A DNA stretch of 64,000 bases from BOKV01 sp041987205 (GTDB lineage: Bacteria; Pseudomonadota; Alphaproteobacteria; Rhizobiales; Rhizobiaceae). Numbering within the stretch: the first letter of the stretch is position 1; each line of letters starts with the position of its first letter. The stretch covers positions 1 through 64,000 of the forward strand of contig JBHIWX010000008.1 of NCBI GenBank assembly GCA_041987205.1, written 5' to 3'. The notes below the pieces were generated by a model, which saw only the letters and a program-made list of their open reading frames with translations, was not told the DNA's origin and ran no database searches. Positions 52,665-61,485 of this stretch are shown piece after piece. Position numbers and translations under genes: made by a program.

Positions 52665-53435
52665 ATGGATCTGCCGGCAAGTTTCAACGACCTGAAGGGC
52701 AAATCGGTTTTCATCACCGGCGGCGGTTCGGGGATCGGCGAATATTTGACCGAGGGGTTCCTGTCGCAAGGCTGCAAGGTCGCCTTCGTGCAGCGCTCGG
52801 ACGCCACCGAACTGTGCGACAGGCTGGAACGAGAACATGGCAGCCGGCCGCTGTTCATCCCCTGCGACATCACCGACATCGACGCGCTTCACGTCGCCAT
52901 CGAGCAGGCGAGGCAGGCTCACGGGCCGATCGAAATTCTCGTCAACAACGCGGCGAACGACACCCGTCACACGGTGGAAAGCTACACGCCGGAGGAATGG
53001 GACCAGTCGATCAACGTCAATCTGCGTCCCTACTATTTCACGACGCAGTTCGTCCTGGACGACATGCGCGCTTCCGGCGGCGGTGCGATCGTGAACTTCT
53101 CCTCGATCTCCTACATGATGGGCAATGGTGACTATCCGGCCTATGTCGCCGCCAAGGCCGGGATCACCGGGCTGACGCGCGGCCTTGCGCGTGAGCTTGG
53201 GCCGGACAAAATCCGCGTCAACGCGCTGATGCCGGGCTGGGTGCTGACCGACCGGCAGAAGCGCCTCTGGGTGACGCCCGACGGGCTGGACCGCCACATC
53301 GAGCGCCAATGCCTCAAGGAAGAACTCGTGCCGCTCGACATGGTCTGCCCGACCCTGTTCCTCGCATCCGAGGCGTCCCGCATGATGACCGGGCAGGCGC
53401 TCGTGGTCGATGGCGGCGTCGTCGTTACCGGCTGA
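52665..53435 (+). CDS. Short-chain dehydrogenase/reductase
   Basis: A classical SDR of 256 residues. The cofactor motif is TGGGSGIGEY, NNAAND stands where NNAG is usual, the catalytic serine is in NFSSISYMMG, and YVAAK gives the YxxxK pair. The C-terminal GQALVVDGGVVVTG is standard. AAGGAAAG precedes the ATG at a distance. A sugar or hydroxy-acid dehydrogenase role is likely, as in other SDRs of this length; the substrate is unknown. Confidence 0.92.
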   Translation: MDLPASFNDLKGKSVFITGGGSGIGEYLTEGFLSQGCKVAFVQRSDATELCDRLEREHGSRPLFIPCDITDIDALHVAIEQARQAHGPIEILVNNAANDTRHTVESYTPEEWDQSINVNLRPYYFTTQFVLDDMRASGGGAIVNFSSISYMMGNGDYPAYVAAKAGITGLTRGLARELGPDKIRVNALMPGWVLTDRQKRLWVTPDGLDRHIERQCLKEELVPLDMVCPTLFLASEASRMMTGQALVVDGGVVVTG

Positions 53436-53457
53436 ACCGGGCTGAGGCCTGCCGCGC

Positions 53458-54468
53458 TCAGGCGTTCCCCGCCTGCCGACGAAAATGCACGACAAGACCC
53501 GCCGCGACGACCGCGCCACAGATGGCTGTCAGCCACAGAGCGCCTGCATCCGTCTTCACGGATGCGAACCAGGCGAGGGCCGCCAGCACGAGATTGACGG
53601 CGATCACGCGGGCAAGGACCCAACGAACCGGTTTACCGGCCCGCCGCGCCGCCTGATAGGCATGCGCGCTGTGCGACTGGAACGGGTTCTCGCCGCGCGT
53701 CAGGCGCCGGAGCAGCGTCGAGCCTGAATCGGCAAGGTAGTAGAAGAAGGGAAGGGTCGCAGCGGCGACATTGGTTTCCACCGCCAGCGCGATACATGCC
53801 GTCCCGCAGGCCAGACCGAGGGGAAGGGCGCCATTGTCGCCCAGATAGAGCCGGGCCGGAGGTCGGTTGAAGATAGCGAAACCGGCAAGCGCCGCCGCTA
53901 TGGCCAGGCTAGCGGTCGCAATGGGCACGAACTCCGAACTGTCGGAGAGCAGCAGGGCGCAGGCGCTGATCGGGATGCCGCATCCGGCCACGCTCATCAG
54001 ATCCATGCCGTCCATGAAATTGGTGACATTGATGGCGCAGATCAGCGCGAAGGCGATCAGCCCGCGCTCCAGCCATGCCGGCAGCATGTCGCCGAGTATC
54101 GTCCACGAGGATGGCAGGGTGAACGCGACAGCGGCCGCGGCGATGGCATGTGCCGCAAGACGCAGGCCGGCCGGACGATGGCGATGATCGTCCGCCATGC
54201 CGACAAACCACAACAGCGCGATCGCCGCACCGAGCCCGCCGAGCATCGGCCTTGCATCGGGAAAGCGCCCGGCCAGAAGGGCGAGGGCCACGAGATAGAA
54301 GGGAACCACGCCTAGTCCGCCCAATTGGCGTATCGGCATGGTTCCGGGCGGTTGCTCGCGCATTTGCGCTGCAAGCAGGCCGGTCGGCAGGATCTTCTCC
54401 AGGATCATCAGGGAAATCCAGGCGAGTGGTGCGGCAAGCAGGGCCAGCGCAAGTGGCGCGCCGTTCAT
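53458..54468 (-). CDS. WecA/MraY-type polyprenyl-phosphate glycosyl-1-phosphate transferase
   Basis: A membrane enzyme of 336 residues, glycosyltransferase family 4, that moves a sugar-1-phosphate from a UDP-sugar to undecaprenyl phosphate, the first step of surface polysaccharide assembly. About ten hydrophobic segments are seen. Family motifs are NVTNFMDGMD (catalytic aspartate region) and PPARLYLGDNGALPLG, with HAYQAA as the sugar-recognition loop. It is followed on the minus strand by no close gene and preceded by the O-antigen ligase-like gene 39 bases away. Confidence 0.9.
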   Translation of the reverse strand: MNGAPLALALLAAPLAWISLMILEKILPTGLLAAQMREQPPGTMPIRQLGGLGVVPFYLVALALLAGRFPDARPMLGGLGAAIALLWFVGMADDHRHRPAGLRLAAHAIAAAAVAFTLPSSWTILGDMLPAWLERGLIAFALICAINVTNFMDGMDLMSVAGCGIPISACALLLSDSSEFVPIATASLAIAAALAGFAIFNRPPARLYLGDNGALPLGLACGTACIALAVETNVAAATLPFFYYLADSGSTLLRRLTRGENPFQSHSAHAYQAARRAGKPVRWVLARVIAVNLVLAALAWFASVKTDAGALWLTAICGAVVAAGLVVHFRRQAGNA

Positions 54469-54507
54469 GCCCGATACGCCGAAGTGTAAATTATGTTACT
54501 CGCCGGG

Positions 54508-55758
54508 TCAAACACGCGCGCCGATGTCCGGACCGCCTGCCTCGTCCCGGTCCCTTGCGAAGACCAGATAGAGGCACAGCACGGTATTGGCGAGGAACTG
54601 CGTGTCCATGATGTCATGGTCGAGCATGATATTGACCGTGCCGCTCAGCGCATAGGCGGCTTGAAAGCATATCAACAGGCAGAAGCCGAGCGTGGCGGTG
54701 CGGTCCTTCGGTGCGCGCGCCACGACGATAAGCGGGACAAGGAGCATGCTAGCCAGGGCGAGTGTACCGACCAGCCCCGCCCGGACCATCTCGTTCAGGA
54801 CGACATTGTGAAAATGGCTGAAGGCGATAACCGTACCGGCGATCCCGGGCGTCCGTTCCTTCATGACCCTGCGTGGCGCATCCAGGCCATAGCCGAGGAC
54901 CGGCCGTTCCGTGGCGGCCTCCAGCCCGGCCTCCCAGATGACGAAGCGCTTGCCGAGCCTCGTCTCGTATTCGCCTGTCTGTGCCGCATGAACATCGCTG
55001 ACCGCGTCGCGCCAGGCATCGCCGATGGTCCCCGCCAGCGCGATGCCGGCGAGCAGGATCGCAGCGAAGCCGAACGCGAGCGCATGGCGAGCCGTCCTGC
55101 CTTGCTCTCTTGTCGCGAACCAGATGATGAACGGGAACAGCAGCAGGCAAGGCCACAAGGCCCGCGTGCCCGACAGGAGAAGCGTCGCCGCTGCTGCCAG
55201 CACGCCCGCCAGCGCGATGGCGAGCCAGATTGGCCGGCGCTCGGTGAAGGCGTTGAGCAGCGTGAAGGCCAGCACGATCGCCGCCGTGACGGCGAAGACG
55301 CCGGCATTGCCTGCTCCGCCCTGGGCACGGAATGACAGCCCGAAATACTGGTAGGCCGCCAGCGCCAGCATGGCGAACGCGCACCATGGTGCGGCGCGCA
55401 GCAGACCGTCGAGCAGCTTGTCGCGCGGCACCCGGATCAGCATGTAGCAGGGGATCAGGCCAAGAAAGGCGATGTTTTCGCCGATCTCGCCAAGCGTCAC
55501 CCAGCCGTTCCAGTGAACAATGCCCGACAGCAATTCTACGCCGAAGAAGGCGGCGAAGGCTGCAGCCGCGAGATTGACCGGACGGGGCAGGGCGGGCAGC
55601 CGCCCTCGCACCAGAATGACGATGCCGCCAAGGATGGCGACCGCGCAAATGACGGCCGAGGACACGCTGCCGAGCACCGGCGCCAGCAGGATCGCGGCGA
55701 CCGCAACGGGAACGCCGACGCTTTCAAGTCGAGTGCCGGCGGAAGGTTCCGCCGGCAT
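54508..55758 (-). CDS. O-antigen ligase-like membrane protein (Wzy/WaaL family)
   Basis: A polytopic membrane protein of about 416 residues with at least ten hydrophobic segments. The Wzy_C-type periplasmic motif appears as FSHFHNVVLNEMVRAGLVG, and a large periplasmic loop precedes it (DVHAAQTGEYETRLGKR). It would ligate or polymerise lipid-linked surface glycans. The ATG at 55758 is used; the frame is open to a TTG at 55818 but no ribosome site supports it. It lies between the epimerase-like and WecA-like genes, all on one strand. Confidence 0.87.
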   Translation of the reverse strand: MPAEPSAGTRLESVGVPVAVAAILLAPVLGSVSSAVICAVAILGGIVILVRGRLPALPRPVNLAAAAFAAFFGVELLSGIVHWNGWVTLGEIGENIAFLGLIPCYMLIRVPRDKLLDGLLRAAPWCAFAMLALAAYQYFGLSFRAQGGAGNAGVFAVTAAIVLAFTLLNAFTERRPIWLAIALAGVLAAAATLLLSGTRALWPCLLLFPFIIWFATREQGRTARHALAFGFAAILLAGIALAGTIGDAWRDAVSDVHAAQTGEYETRLGKRFVIWEAGLEAATERPVLGYGLDAPRRVMKERTPGIAGTVIAFSHFHNVVLNEMVRAGLVGTLALASMLLVPLIVVARAPKDRTATLGFCLLICFQAAYALSGTVNIMLDHDIMDTQFLANTVLCLYLVFARDRDEAGGPDIGARV

Positions 55759-55861
55759 CAGGAGGCCATGCCATTCATGTCGGACCGGCTCAATCGATCG
55801 GTTGTGGTTGCCCGGCAATGCCGGGACCGGACCGGGAAGTCAACCGCCGGTCGCCGGTGTG

Positions 55862-56833
55862 TCAGGCCGCCTTGTTGCTGCGCAATTGCTGCTCGATCCA
55901 CGCATAGGTCTTTTCCAGACCGTCGACCAGCGGCTGGCTGGGCTTCCAGCCAAGCCGTTCGCTGATCAGCCGGTTGTCGGAATTGCGACCGCGTACGCCG
56001 AGTGGCCCCGGAATGTGGTTCTTGTGCAGCTTCTTGCCGGCGATGTCGGAAACGATGTCGACCAACTGGTTGATGGTGACCATTTCCTCCGAACCGATAT
56101 TGATCGGCTCGTTCACGTCGGAGCGCGCCAGGCGGATGGTCCCTTCCAGGCATTCGTCGACATAGAGGAAGGAGCGCGTCTGCTTGCCGTCGCCCCAGAT
56201 CTCGACTTCGCCATTGTCGTTGGCCTCGGCGACCTTGCGGCAGATCGCGGCCGGCGCCTTCTCCTTGCCGCCGCGCCACGTGCCGAGTGGGCCGAAGATG
56301 TTGTGATAGCGCGCGACGCGGTTCGACATCCCGTAATTGCGGTTGAACGAGAGGTAGAGCCGCTCGGAGAACAGCTTCTCCCAGCCATACTCGCTGTCGG
56401 GCGCGGCTGGATAGGCGGAATGCTCGGAGCAGTTTGGATTGTCCGGATCTTCCTGATTGTAGGCCGGATAGATGCAGGCCGACGAGGAGTAGAAGATGCG
56501 GTTGATGTTGCGCTTGCGGCAGCGGTCGACCACGTTGAGGTTGATCGTCGCCGAATTGTGCATCACGTCGGCATCGTGCTCGCCGGTGAAGATGTAGCCG
56601 GCACCGCCCATGTCGGCGGCAAGCTGGTACACTTCATCGAAGCGGCGGTCGATGACGCGGTCGCATACATCCTGCTCGCGCAGATCGCCAACGACGAAGT
56701 CATCGGCTTCGGTTTCGGAAAAATCGGGAAACTTCAGGTCGACGCCGCGGACCCAGAAGCCTTCGCGTTTCAGGCGGCTGACCAGGTGATTGCCGATGAA
56801 GCCGCCGGCGCCGCATACAAGAGCTGTCTTCAC
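55862..56833 (-). CDS. NAD-dependent epimerase, GDP-mannose 3,5-epimerase-like
   Basis: An extended SDR of 323 residues. The Rossmann motif is CGAGGFIGNHL at about residues 7-17, and the catalytic pair is in YGWEK. The stretches ADMGGAGYIF, SSSACIYPAYNQED and SEYGWEKLFSERLY closely follow plant-type GDP-mannose 3,5-epimerase, though other nucleotide-sugar epimerases are possible. GTG at 56833 starts the Rossmann strand directly (VKTALVCGAG), with AGG six bases upstream; a longer frame is rejected. It supplies a sugar nucleotide for the neighbouring polysaccharide genes. Confidence 0.88.
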   Translation of the reverse strand: MKTALVCGAGGFIGNHLVSRLKREGFWVRGVDLKFPDFSETEADDFVVGDLREQDVCDRVIDRRFDEVYQLAADMGGAGYIFTGEHDADVMHNSATINLNVVDRCRKRNINRIFYSSSACIYPAYNQEDPDNPNCSEHSAYPAAPDSEYGWEKLFSERLYLSFNRNYGMSNRVARYHNIFGPLGTWRGGKEKAPAAICRKVAEANDNGEVEIWGDGKQTRSFLYVDECLEGTIRLARSDVNEPINIGSEEMVTINQLVDIVSDIAGKKLHKNHIPGPLGVRGRNSDNRLISERLGWKPSQPLVDGLEKTYAWIEQQLRSNKAA

Positions 56834-57174
56834 GATAGACCTATCCTTCGGTTTGCACGCCAACCCGTGCCCCGGACGGGTGGTCACATCTAAAGAGGGG
56901 GATGTCCGCCCCGGAGGGACGGTTCCTGACGATTGGCGTAGCACAAATTTTTCGGCTTGGAGTCAGCGAAACCGAATTGTGCTTAACGGCCGCGGCGGTT
57001 CATTTCCGCCTCTGATTTCAGGCAATCTTCGTACATTGGCGCAGATCGGAGCGTTGAAGTTTCTCGGCCCAAAGGCGCCGGGCGCTGGACATTGATCAAG
57101 GTGATGGGGCTATGATGCAGTATTGCCGACCGATACCGTTCGCCGAACGTGGATCAAAACTTGAGTGAGCGCTG
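56834..57174. other. Intergenic region between divergent epimerase and small membrane protein genes
   Basis: It should carry the promoters for both directions. Nothing more definite is seen than an AT-richer stretch near 56940-56995 and a short gcgccgggcgc palindrome near 57075. Confidence 0.4.
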
Positions 57175-57837
57175 ATGCGTCCAGTAAGTGGGGTCGATAA
57201 TCTCGAGCGTGAACTGAAACGGGAGCGCAGGATCCGTGTGATCCTGCTGTCTTCCCTGGTTGCCGCAAGCGCGATCATCATCGCGTCGGCGTATCTGGTC
57301 GACTATTTCATCTTTGCGCCGCAGGAAAAGGCGAATGAGCAGAAGGCCGCTGCCGCCAGCACCAAACCGGCGCGCAAGGAAGCCGCAAAAAAGGAGAAGG
57401 TGTCATGCGAGACCGCGATGCCTAGCTTCGGCAGGGGCCAATCCGTGACATTCACTTCCCGGATGGCGCCGCTCGAAAGATGCCTGTTGCGTGATGGCTG
57501 GTACGCGCCTGAATCGGCCTTTGTCTGGCAGGGCGAGCAGGAAGCGGAAATCGCGTTTGCGTTCGAGGAGGGCGTGTCGGGCGTGCGCATCGATCTGTCC
57601 GCGCTCGTACAAGACGGCTACACGAGGAGCACGCGGATTTCCCTCGTTGGTGGCGAGGAACGGCTCTACGAATTTATCGCGAACGACCGGCGGGAAGTCC
57701 TCTTCTCGCTGACCTCGCAGAAATCACCGGTGGTGATGAAATTCGTCACGGACAGACTGGACGCTCCCGTCGAGATGGGACTGAACGCCGACAAGCGGGA
57801 ACTGGGCATCCGCTTGTACAGTGTGAGCTTCTTCTGA
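57175..57837 (+). CDS. Single-pass membrane protein of unknown function
   Basis: A 220-residue protein with one membrane helix at about residues 22-46 (VILLSSLVAASAIIIASAYL), a Lys/Ala-rich linker, and a periplasmic beta-type domain of about 140 residues (PSFGRGQSVTFTSRMAPLER onward) that ends in RLYSVSFF. I do not recognise the family. It stands alone between divergent polysaccharide and secretion genes and may be an envelope factor of either. The start has no strong ribosome site. Confidence 0.65.
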   Translation: MRPVSGVDNLERELKRERRIRVILLSSLVAASAIIIASAYLVDYFIFAPQEKANEQKAAAASTKPARKEAAKKEKVSCETAMPSFGRGQSVTFTSRMAPLERCLLRDGWYAPESAFVWQGEQEAEIAFAFEEGVSGVRIDLSALVQDGYTRSTRISLVGGEERLYEFIANDRREVLFSLTSQKSPVVMKFVTDRLDAPVEMGLNADKRELGIRLYSVSFF

Positions 57838-57867
57838 TCGGCTGGTCCGGCTGTTGCACCGGAGCGC

Positions 57868-59217
57868 TCACTCTTCCCGGAACGCCTTGGAGAAACTATC
57901 GCTGAGCGGCCGCACCAGATATTCGAGGAAGGTGCGCTCGCCGGTGTTGATGAACACGTCGACCGGCATGCCCGGAAAGATCTGGTCGCGTGACAGGCCT
58001 GCCGGCAGGTCTTTGTCGAAGGCAAGGCGCGCCGTGTAGAACGCCTCTTGCGAGGCCTGGTCGACCAGCCTGTCGGCGGAAACATAGGTGACCTTCCCAT
58101 CGATTTCCGGCGTGGTCCGGGCGTTGAGCGCCGACAGTCGGATGCGTGCTTCCTGCCCGATCGTCACTACGTCGACATCCTGCGGCGGAACGCGCGCCTC
58201 GACGATGAGTTCGCTGTTGGTCGGCAGGATTTCGACGACCGGCTTGCCGGGCTGGATGGTGCTGCCGACCGTGTTGGCATGCAGCGCGACGATGATGCCG
58301 TCGGCCGGTGCACGAATGTCCACGCGTGACAGCGTGTCGAGCCGTGCCCGCAACTGCTCGCGCAGATCGCTCAGCCGGCTGCGCAACTGGTTGATCTCGC
58401 TGGCAGCGTTCTCCTGCCGTTTGGCGATCAGGGTGGAACGTTGATCAGTCAGTTCGGCCACACCGGCCCGTTTCTGCCCGATGATCGATGTCAGCGTGCC
58501 GATGCGTCCCTCGGACTCGGCCAGCGTCCTGCGCAGCGCGTTGTAACCGCCACGCTCGGTGAGGCCCTTGTCGAGCAGCGTCTTCTTGTCGGCCAGTTCC
58601 TCGAGCAGGATTTCGCGCGTCTTCTCTTCCGAACGCTTCTGGATTTCCTGCCCCTCGATCTCTTCTTCCGCCGCCTTGATACGCTGGTCGCTGGCGGCCA
58701 GTTCGGATTTGTGGCGCTCGAGCCGGCTGGTGAATTCCGCGTTCTGTTCCGCCAGTTCCGTTTCCATGCCGAGTTTGCGCGCGCTCATGACCAGACCGGG
58801 CGCGAAGGTGAGTTCGTCCAGACCGGTCAATTCGGCGCGCGCACGGGCAAGCTGTGCTTCTGCGAGCAGGATGGCCGCGCCGACCCGATTGCTCTCGGCC
58901 TTCACCTGCGTGTCGTCGAGCGAGACGAGCGCCGTCCCCTCGGTGACCTGATCGCCTTCCGCAACGTGAATTTCACGAATGATGCCGCCCTGGAGATGCT
59001 CGATGACCAGGTTACGGCCGCTCGCCTTGACCAGCCCGGACGCGACCACTGCGCCGGAAAGCGGCGCGGACGCCGCCCATACGCCAAAGGCCAGCACGAA
59101 AGCGAGGATGACCGCCAGCCCGCCGATGCCCGGCCAGAAGATGCCGGTCGGTACCTTGTCCATCCATTGCGACTGGCGCCGGCCGTTGCGCTCGTTTCCG
59201 GTTTCGGTGGCTGTCAT
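57868..59217 (-). CDS. HlyD-family membrane fusion protein of a type I secretion system
   Basis: A periplasmic adaptor of 449 residues. One membrane helix sits at about 33-55 (GLAVILAFVLAFGVWAASAP), then a lipoyl half-motif (AEGDQVTEGTALVSLDDTQV), a long coiled-coil hairpin at about 130-295, the second half-motif (IRAPADGIIVALHANTVG), and a beta-barrel ending ERTFLEYLVRPLSDSF, the typical C-terminus of PrtE/HlyD adaptors. The start overlaps the stop of the ABC transporter gene as ATGA. It links that transporter to an outer-membrane TolC-type channel, which is not in this window. Confidence 0.95.
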   Translation of the reverse strand: MTATETGNERNGRRQSQWMDKVPTGIFWPGIGGLAVILAFVLAFGVWAASAPLSGAVVASGLVKASGRNLVIEHLQGGIIREIHVAEGDQVTEGTALVSLDDTQVKAESNRVGAAILLAEAQLARARAELTGLDELTFAPGLVMSARKLGMETELAEQNAEFTSRLERHKSELAASDQRIKAAEEEIEGQEIQKRSEEKTREILLEELADKKTLLDKGLTERGGYNALRRTLAESEGRIGTLTSIIGQKRAGVAELTDQRSTLIAKRQENAASEINQLRSRLSDLREQLRARLDTLSRVDIRAPADGIIVALHANTVGSTIQPGKPVVEILPTNSELIVEARVPPQDVDVVTIGQEARIRLSALNARTTPEIDGKVTYVSADRLVDQASQEAFYTARLAFDKDLPAGLSRDQIFPGMPVDVFINTGERTFLEYLVRPLSDSFSKAFREE

Positions 59218-60971
59218 TTCTTCTGCTCCACCGAGGCGCGCAGCGTCGGGACGAAGCGCGAGGCCGCTCCGGCGGGCGGCTGATAGGGCGGAGTGCCGGG
59301 TTTGCCCACCCCGGGTGTCTGGCCGGGCGCCGGGCGTATCGGCGCATCGACCGGCGCAAGCATGCCGCCCTCCATGCGCATGATCTTGTCGGCCACCGAA
59401 AGCAGGGTCGTGCGCTGGGTGATGAAGACAACAGTCACTTCATTGGCCTTGGCCTCGTTGAGCGCCTCGACCAGCGCCTGCTCTCCGGCCGTGTCGAGAT
59501 TGGCGTTCGGTTCGTCCAGAACGAGGATGCGAGGTTCGCCGAACAGCGCGCGCGCAAGACCGACCCGCTGGCGTTCTCCCCCCGAAAGCCGCAGCCCGCC
59601 CGGGCCGACGAAGGTGTCGTAACCATCCGGCATGCGCTGGATGATGTCGTCGGCATGGGAGCGTCGGGCCGCAGTAACGATCGCCTCGTCGCTGGCGCCC
59701 GGCTCGAAGCGTGAAATGTTTTCGGCGATCGTGCCGGGAATGAGCTCCACGTCCTGGGCCAGATAGCCCATGTGCCGGCCAAGTTCCTCGGGGTCCCAAT
59801 TGGCGATGTCGTGACCGTCAATGCGGATATTGCCGGTGCGCAACGGCATGGCGCCGACGATCAGCCGCGCAAGGGTGGATTTGCCCGCGCCGGAAGGCCC
59901 GACGATGGCGAGCGCCTGGCCGGGTTCGACCTCGAAGGAGACGCCACGCAGGATCGGCGGCTTGGAAGGATCGGCCGGGTTGGGCTGGAAGACATTGGCC
60001 GCCTCGAGCCGGCCTTTGGGAGCCGGCATGCTGGTCCGGTCGCGCGGCTTGTCGACATTGCGCAACAGGCCGCGAACCCGTTTCCAGGCCTCCCAGCCGG
60101 CAACGAGTTGCCGCCAGGAACCGATGATCTGGTCGATCGGTTGCAGTCCGCGCCCGGAGATCAGCGAGGCGGCGAAGATCAGGCCGGCGGTCATCTCGCC
60201 GGTCAGCACGAGATAGGCGCCATAGCCGAGGATCGCCATCTGCAGGCCGAGTCGCACGATCCGCGACAGGCCGGCAAACCAGGCATTGATGGTCGACGCC
60301 TTGTCCGCCAGCGCAAGCGAGGCTGCGTGGTCGCCGCCCCATTTGTCGACGACATTTTCGAGCATGCCGAGCGCCATGATGCTGTCGGCGTTGCGAGTCA
60401 GCTGCTCGGACTGGCGCCCGGCCTTCAGGGCTTCGGCGGCCTGCTTTGCACTCACCCTGGCCAGCACCAGCTGGTTCGCCAGCGCGATCAGCGATACGGC
60501 GGCCGCACCGGCCAGCGTCAGCCAGAAGAGGGCAGGGTGGATGAAATACATCAGCGCGATGAAGATCGTCGCAAACGGCAGGTCGAGCACGGCGAAGGCG
60601 AGTTTTGAGGACAGGAGGCCGCGCAGCGTGGCGATGTCGCGCAGCGGCTGGGTATTGCCCCCGGTCATCGAGCCGAACCGGATGATGGTACGCAAGGTGA
60701 GGTCGCTCAGCCGCGTGTCGAGCCGGGCGGCGGCGCGGTTGGCCAGGATCGAGCGCACGACCTCAAGCAGGCCCAGCACACCCAGCCCGACGCCTGCGAT
60801 CAGGGTCAGGAAGACCAGCGTCTCCTGGCTGCGCGATGGAATGACGCGATCGTAGATCTGCAGCAGATAAAGCGGCTGGATCAGCAACAGCAGATTGGTA
60901 GCGAGTGCGAACACCGCCATGAAGGCCACCGAACGGCGAAACTCGCGGATGGTGAGTTCGATCGTGGTCAC
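59214..60971 (-). CDS. Type I secretion ABC transporter, permease and ATPase (PrtD family)
   Basis: A 585-residue fused exporter. The membrane domain has about six helices in residues 15-290. The ATPase domain has Walker A GPSGAGKST, the signature LSGGERQRVGLARAL and Walker B ILVLDEP. The start is GTG at 60971. No C39 peptidase domain is present, as in PrtD/AprD exporters that carry proteases with C-terminal signals. The last 60 residues are Pro-rich. Together with the HlyD partner it is the natural exporter of the RTX protease encoded divergently next to it. Confidence 0.95.
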   Translation of the reverse strand: MTTIELTIREFRRSVAFMAVFALATNLLLLIQPLYLLQIYDRVIPSRSQETLVFLTLIAGVGLGVLGLLEVVRSILANRAAARLDTRLSDLTLRTIIRFGSMTGGNTQPLRDIATLRGLLSSKLAFAVLDLPFATIFIALMYFIHPALFWLTLAGAAAVSLIALANQLVLARVSAKQAAEALKAGRQSEQLTRNADSIMALGMLENVVDKWGGDHAASLALADKASTINAWFAGLSRIVRLGLQMAILGYGAYLVLTGEMTAGLIFAASLISGRGLQPIDQIIGSWRQLVAGWEAWKRVRGLLRNVDKPRDRTSMPAPKGRLEAANVFQPNPADPSKPPILRGVSFEVEPGQALAIVGPSGAGKSTLARLIVGAMPLRTGNIRIDGHDIANWDPEELGRHMGYLAQDVELIPGTIAENISRFEPGASDEAIVTAARRSHADDIIQRMPDGYDTFVGPGGLRLSGGERQRVGLARALFGEPRILVLDEPNANLDTAGEQALVEALNEAKANEVTVVFITQRTTLLSVADKIMRMEGGMLAPVDAPIRPAPGQTPGVGKPGTPPYQPPAGAASRFVPTLRASVEQKK

Positions 60972-61485
60972 GACTGCGATTGTCTCCCGGCGGGGTTGGC
61001 GATCCTGAGGCGGTTCATGGACGCCGCTTTTTGATCGTGCGTTTCGTTGCTGATCGTATACGTCCTGAATAGTTGCGATGGTTCACTTGTAGCCAGCACG
61101 AAAAGTCTTGGAAAGCTCAAGCCGTCGACTTGGTGAACCGCCACGTATCGCTTGCTGATGCGGAATCGGTACAGTATCGTTCCTTACTGTCAGGCAGCCT
61201 GCCGCAGGTCGCTCGGCAAATGAAACCTGCGCGGCGAGATTTCGTCGGCTTGAAAAGAAACGTAATTGGAGTGCCATTGTTCGGTTGTTTCTCCAATTCG
61301 AGTGAAATGATCCACCAGCCATTAACCTAAATCGAGACATGTCTAGAATATTGGATTGGAATAGCAACCGGGACGACGTTTCGCACGTACTGCCACAATG
61401 ATGCGGCTATTGCGCGATAGCTCGCGACGAACTTTTCGTTCCTTCCGGGACCGGCTTTCCACTCCTTTCAGGGGCCAGCAATTGA
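60972..61485. other. Intergenic region between the secretion operon and the protease gene
   Basis: The gap separates two divergent units. AT-rich sequence around 61255-61370 and the segment acatgtctagaatattgg suggest promoter space. No clear hairpin, repeat or small gene is seen. Confidence 0.4.
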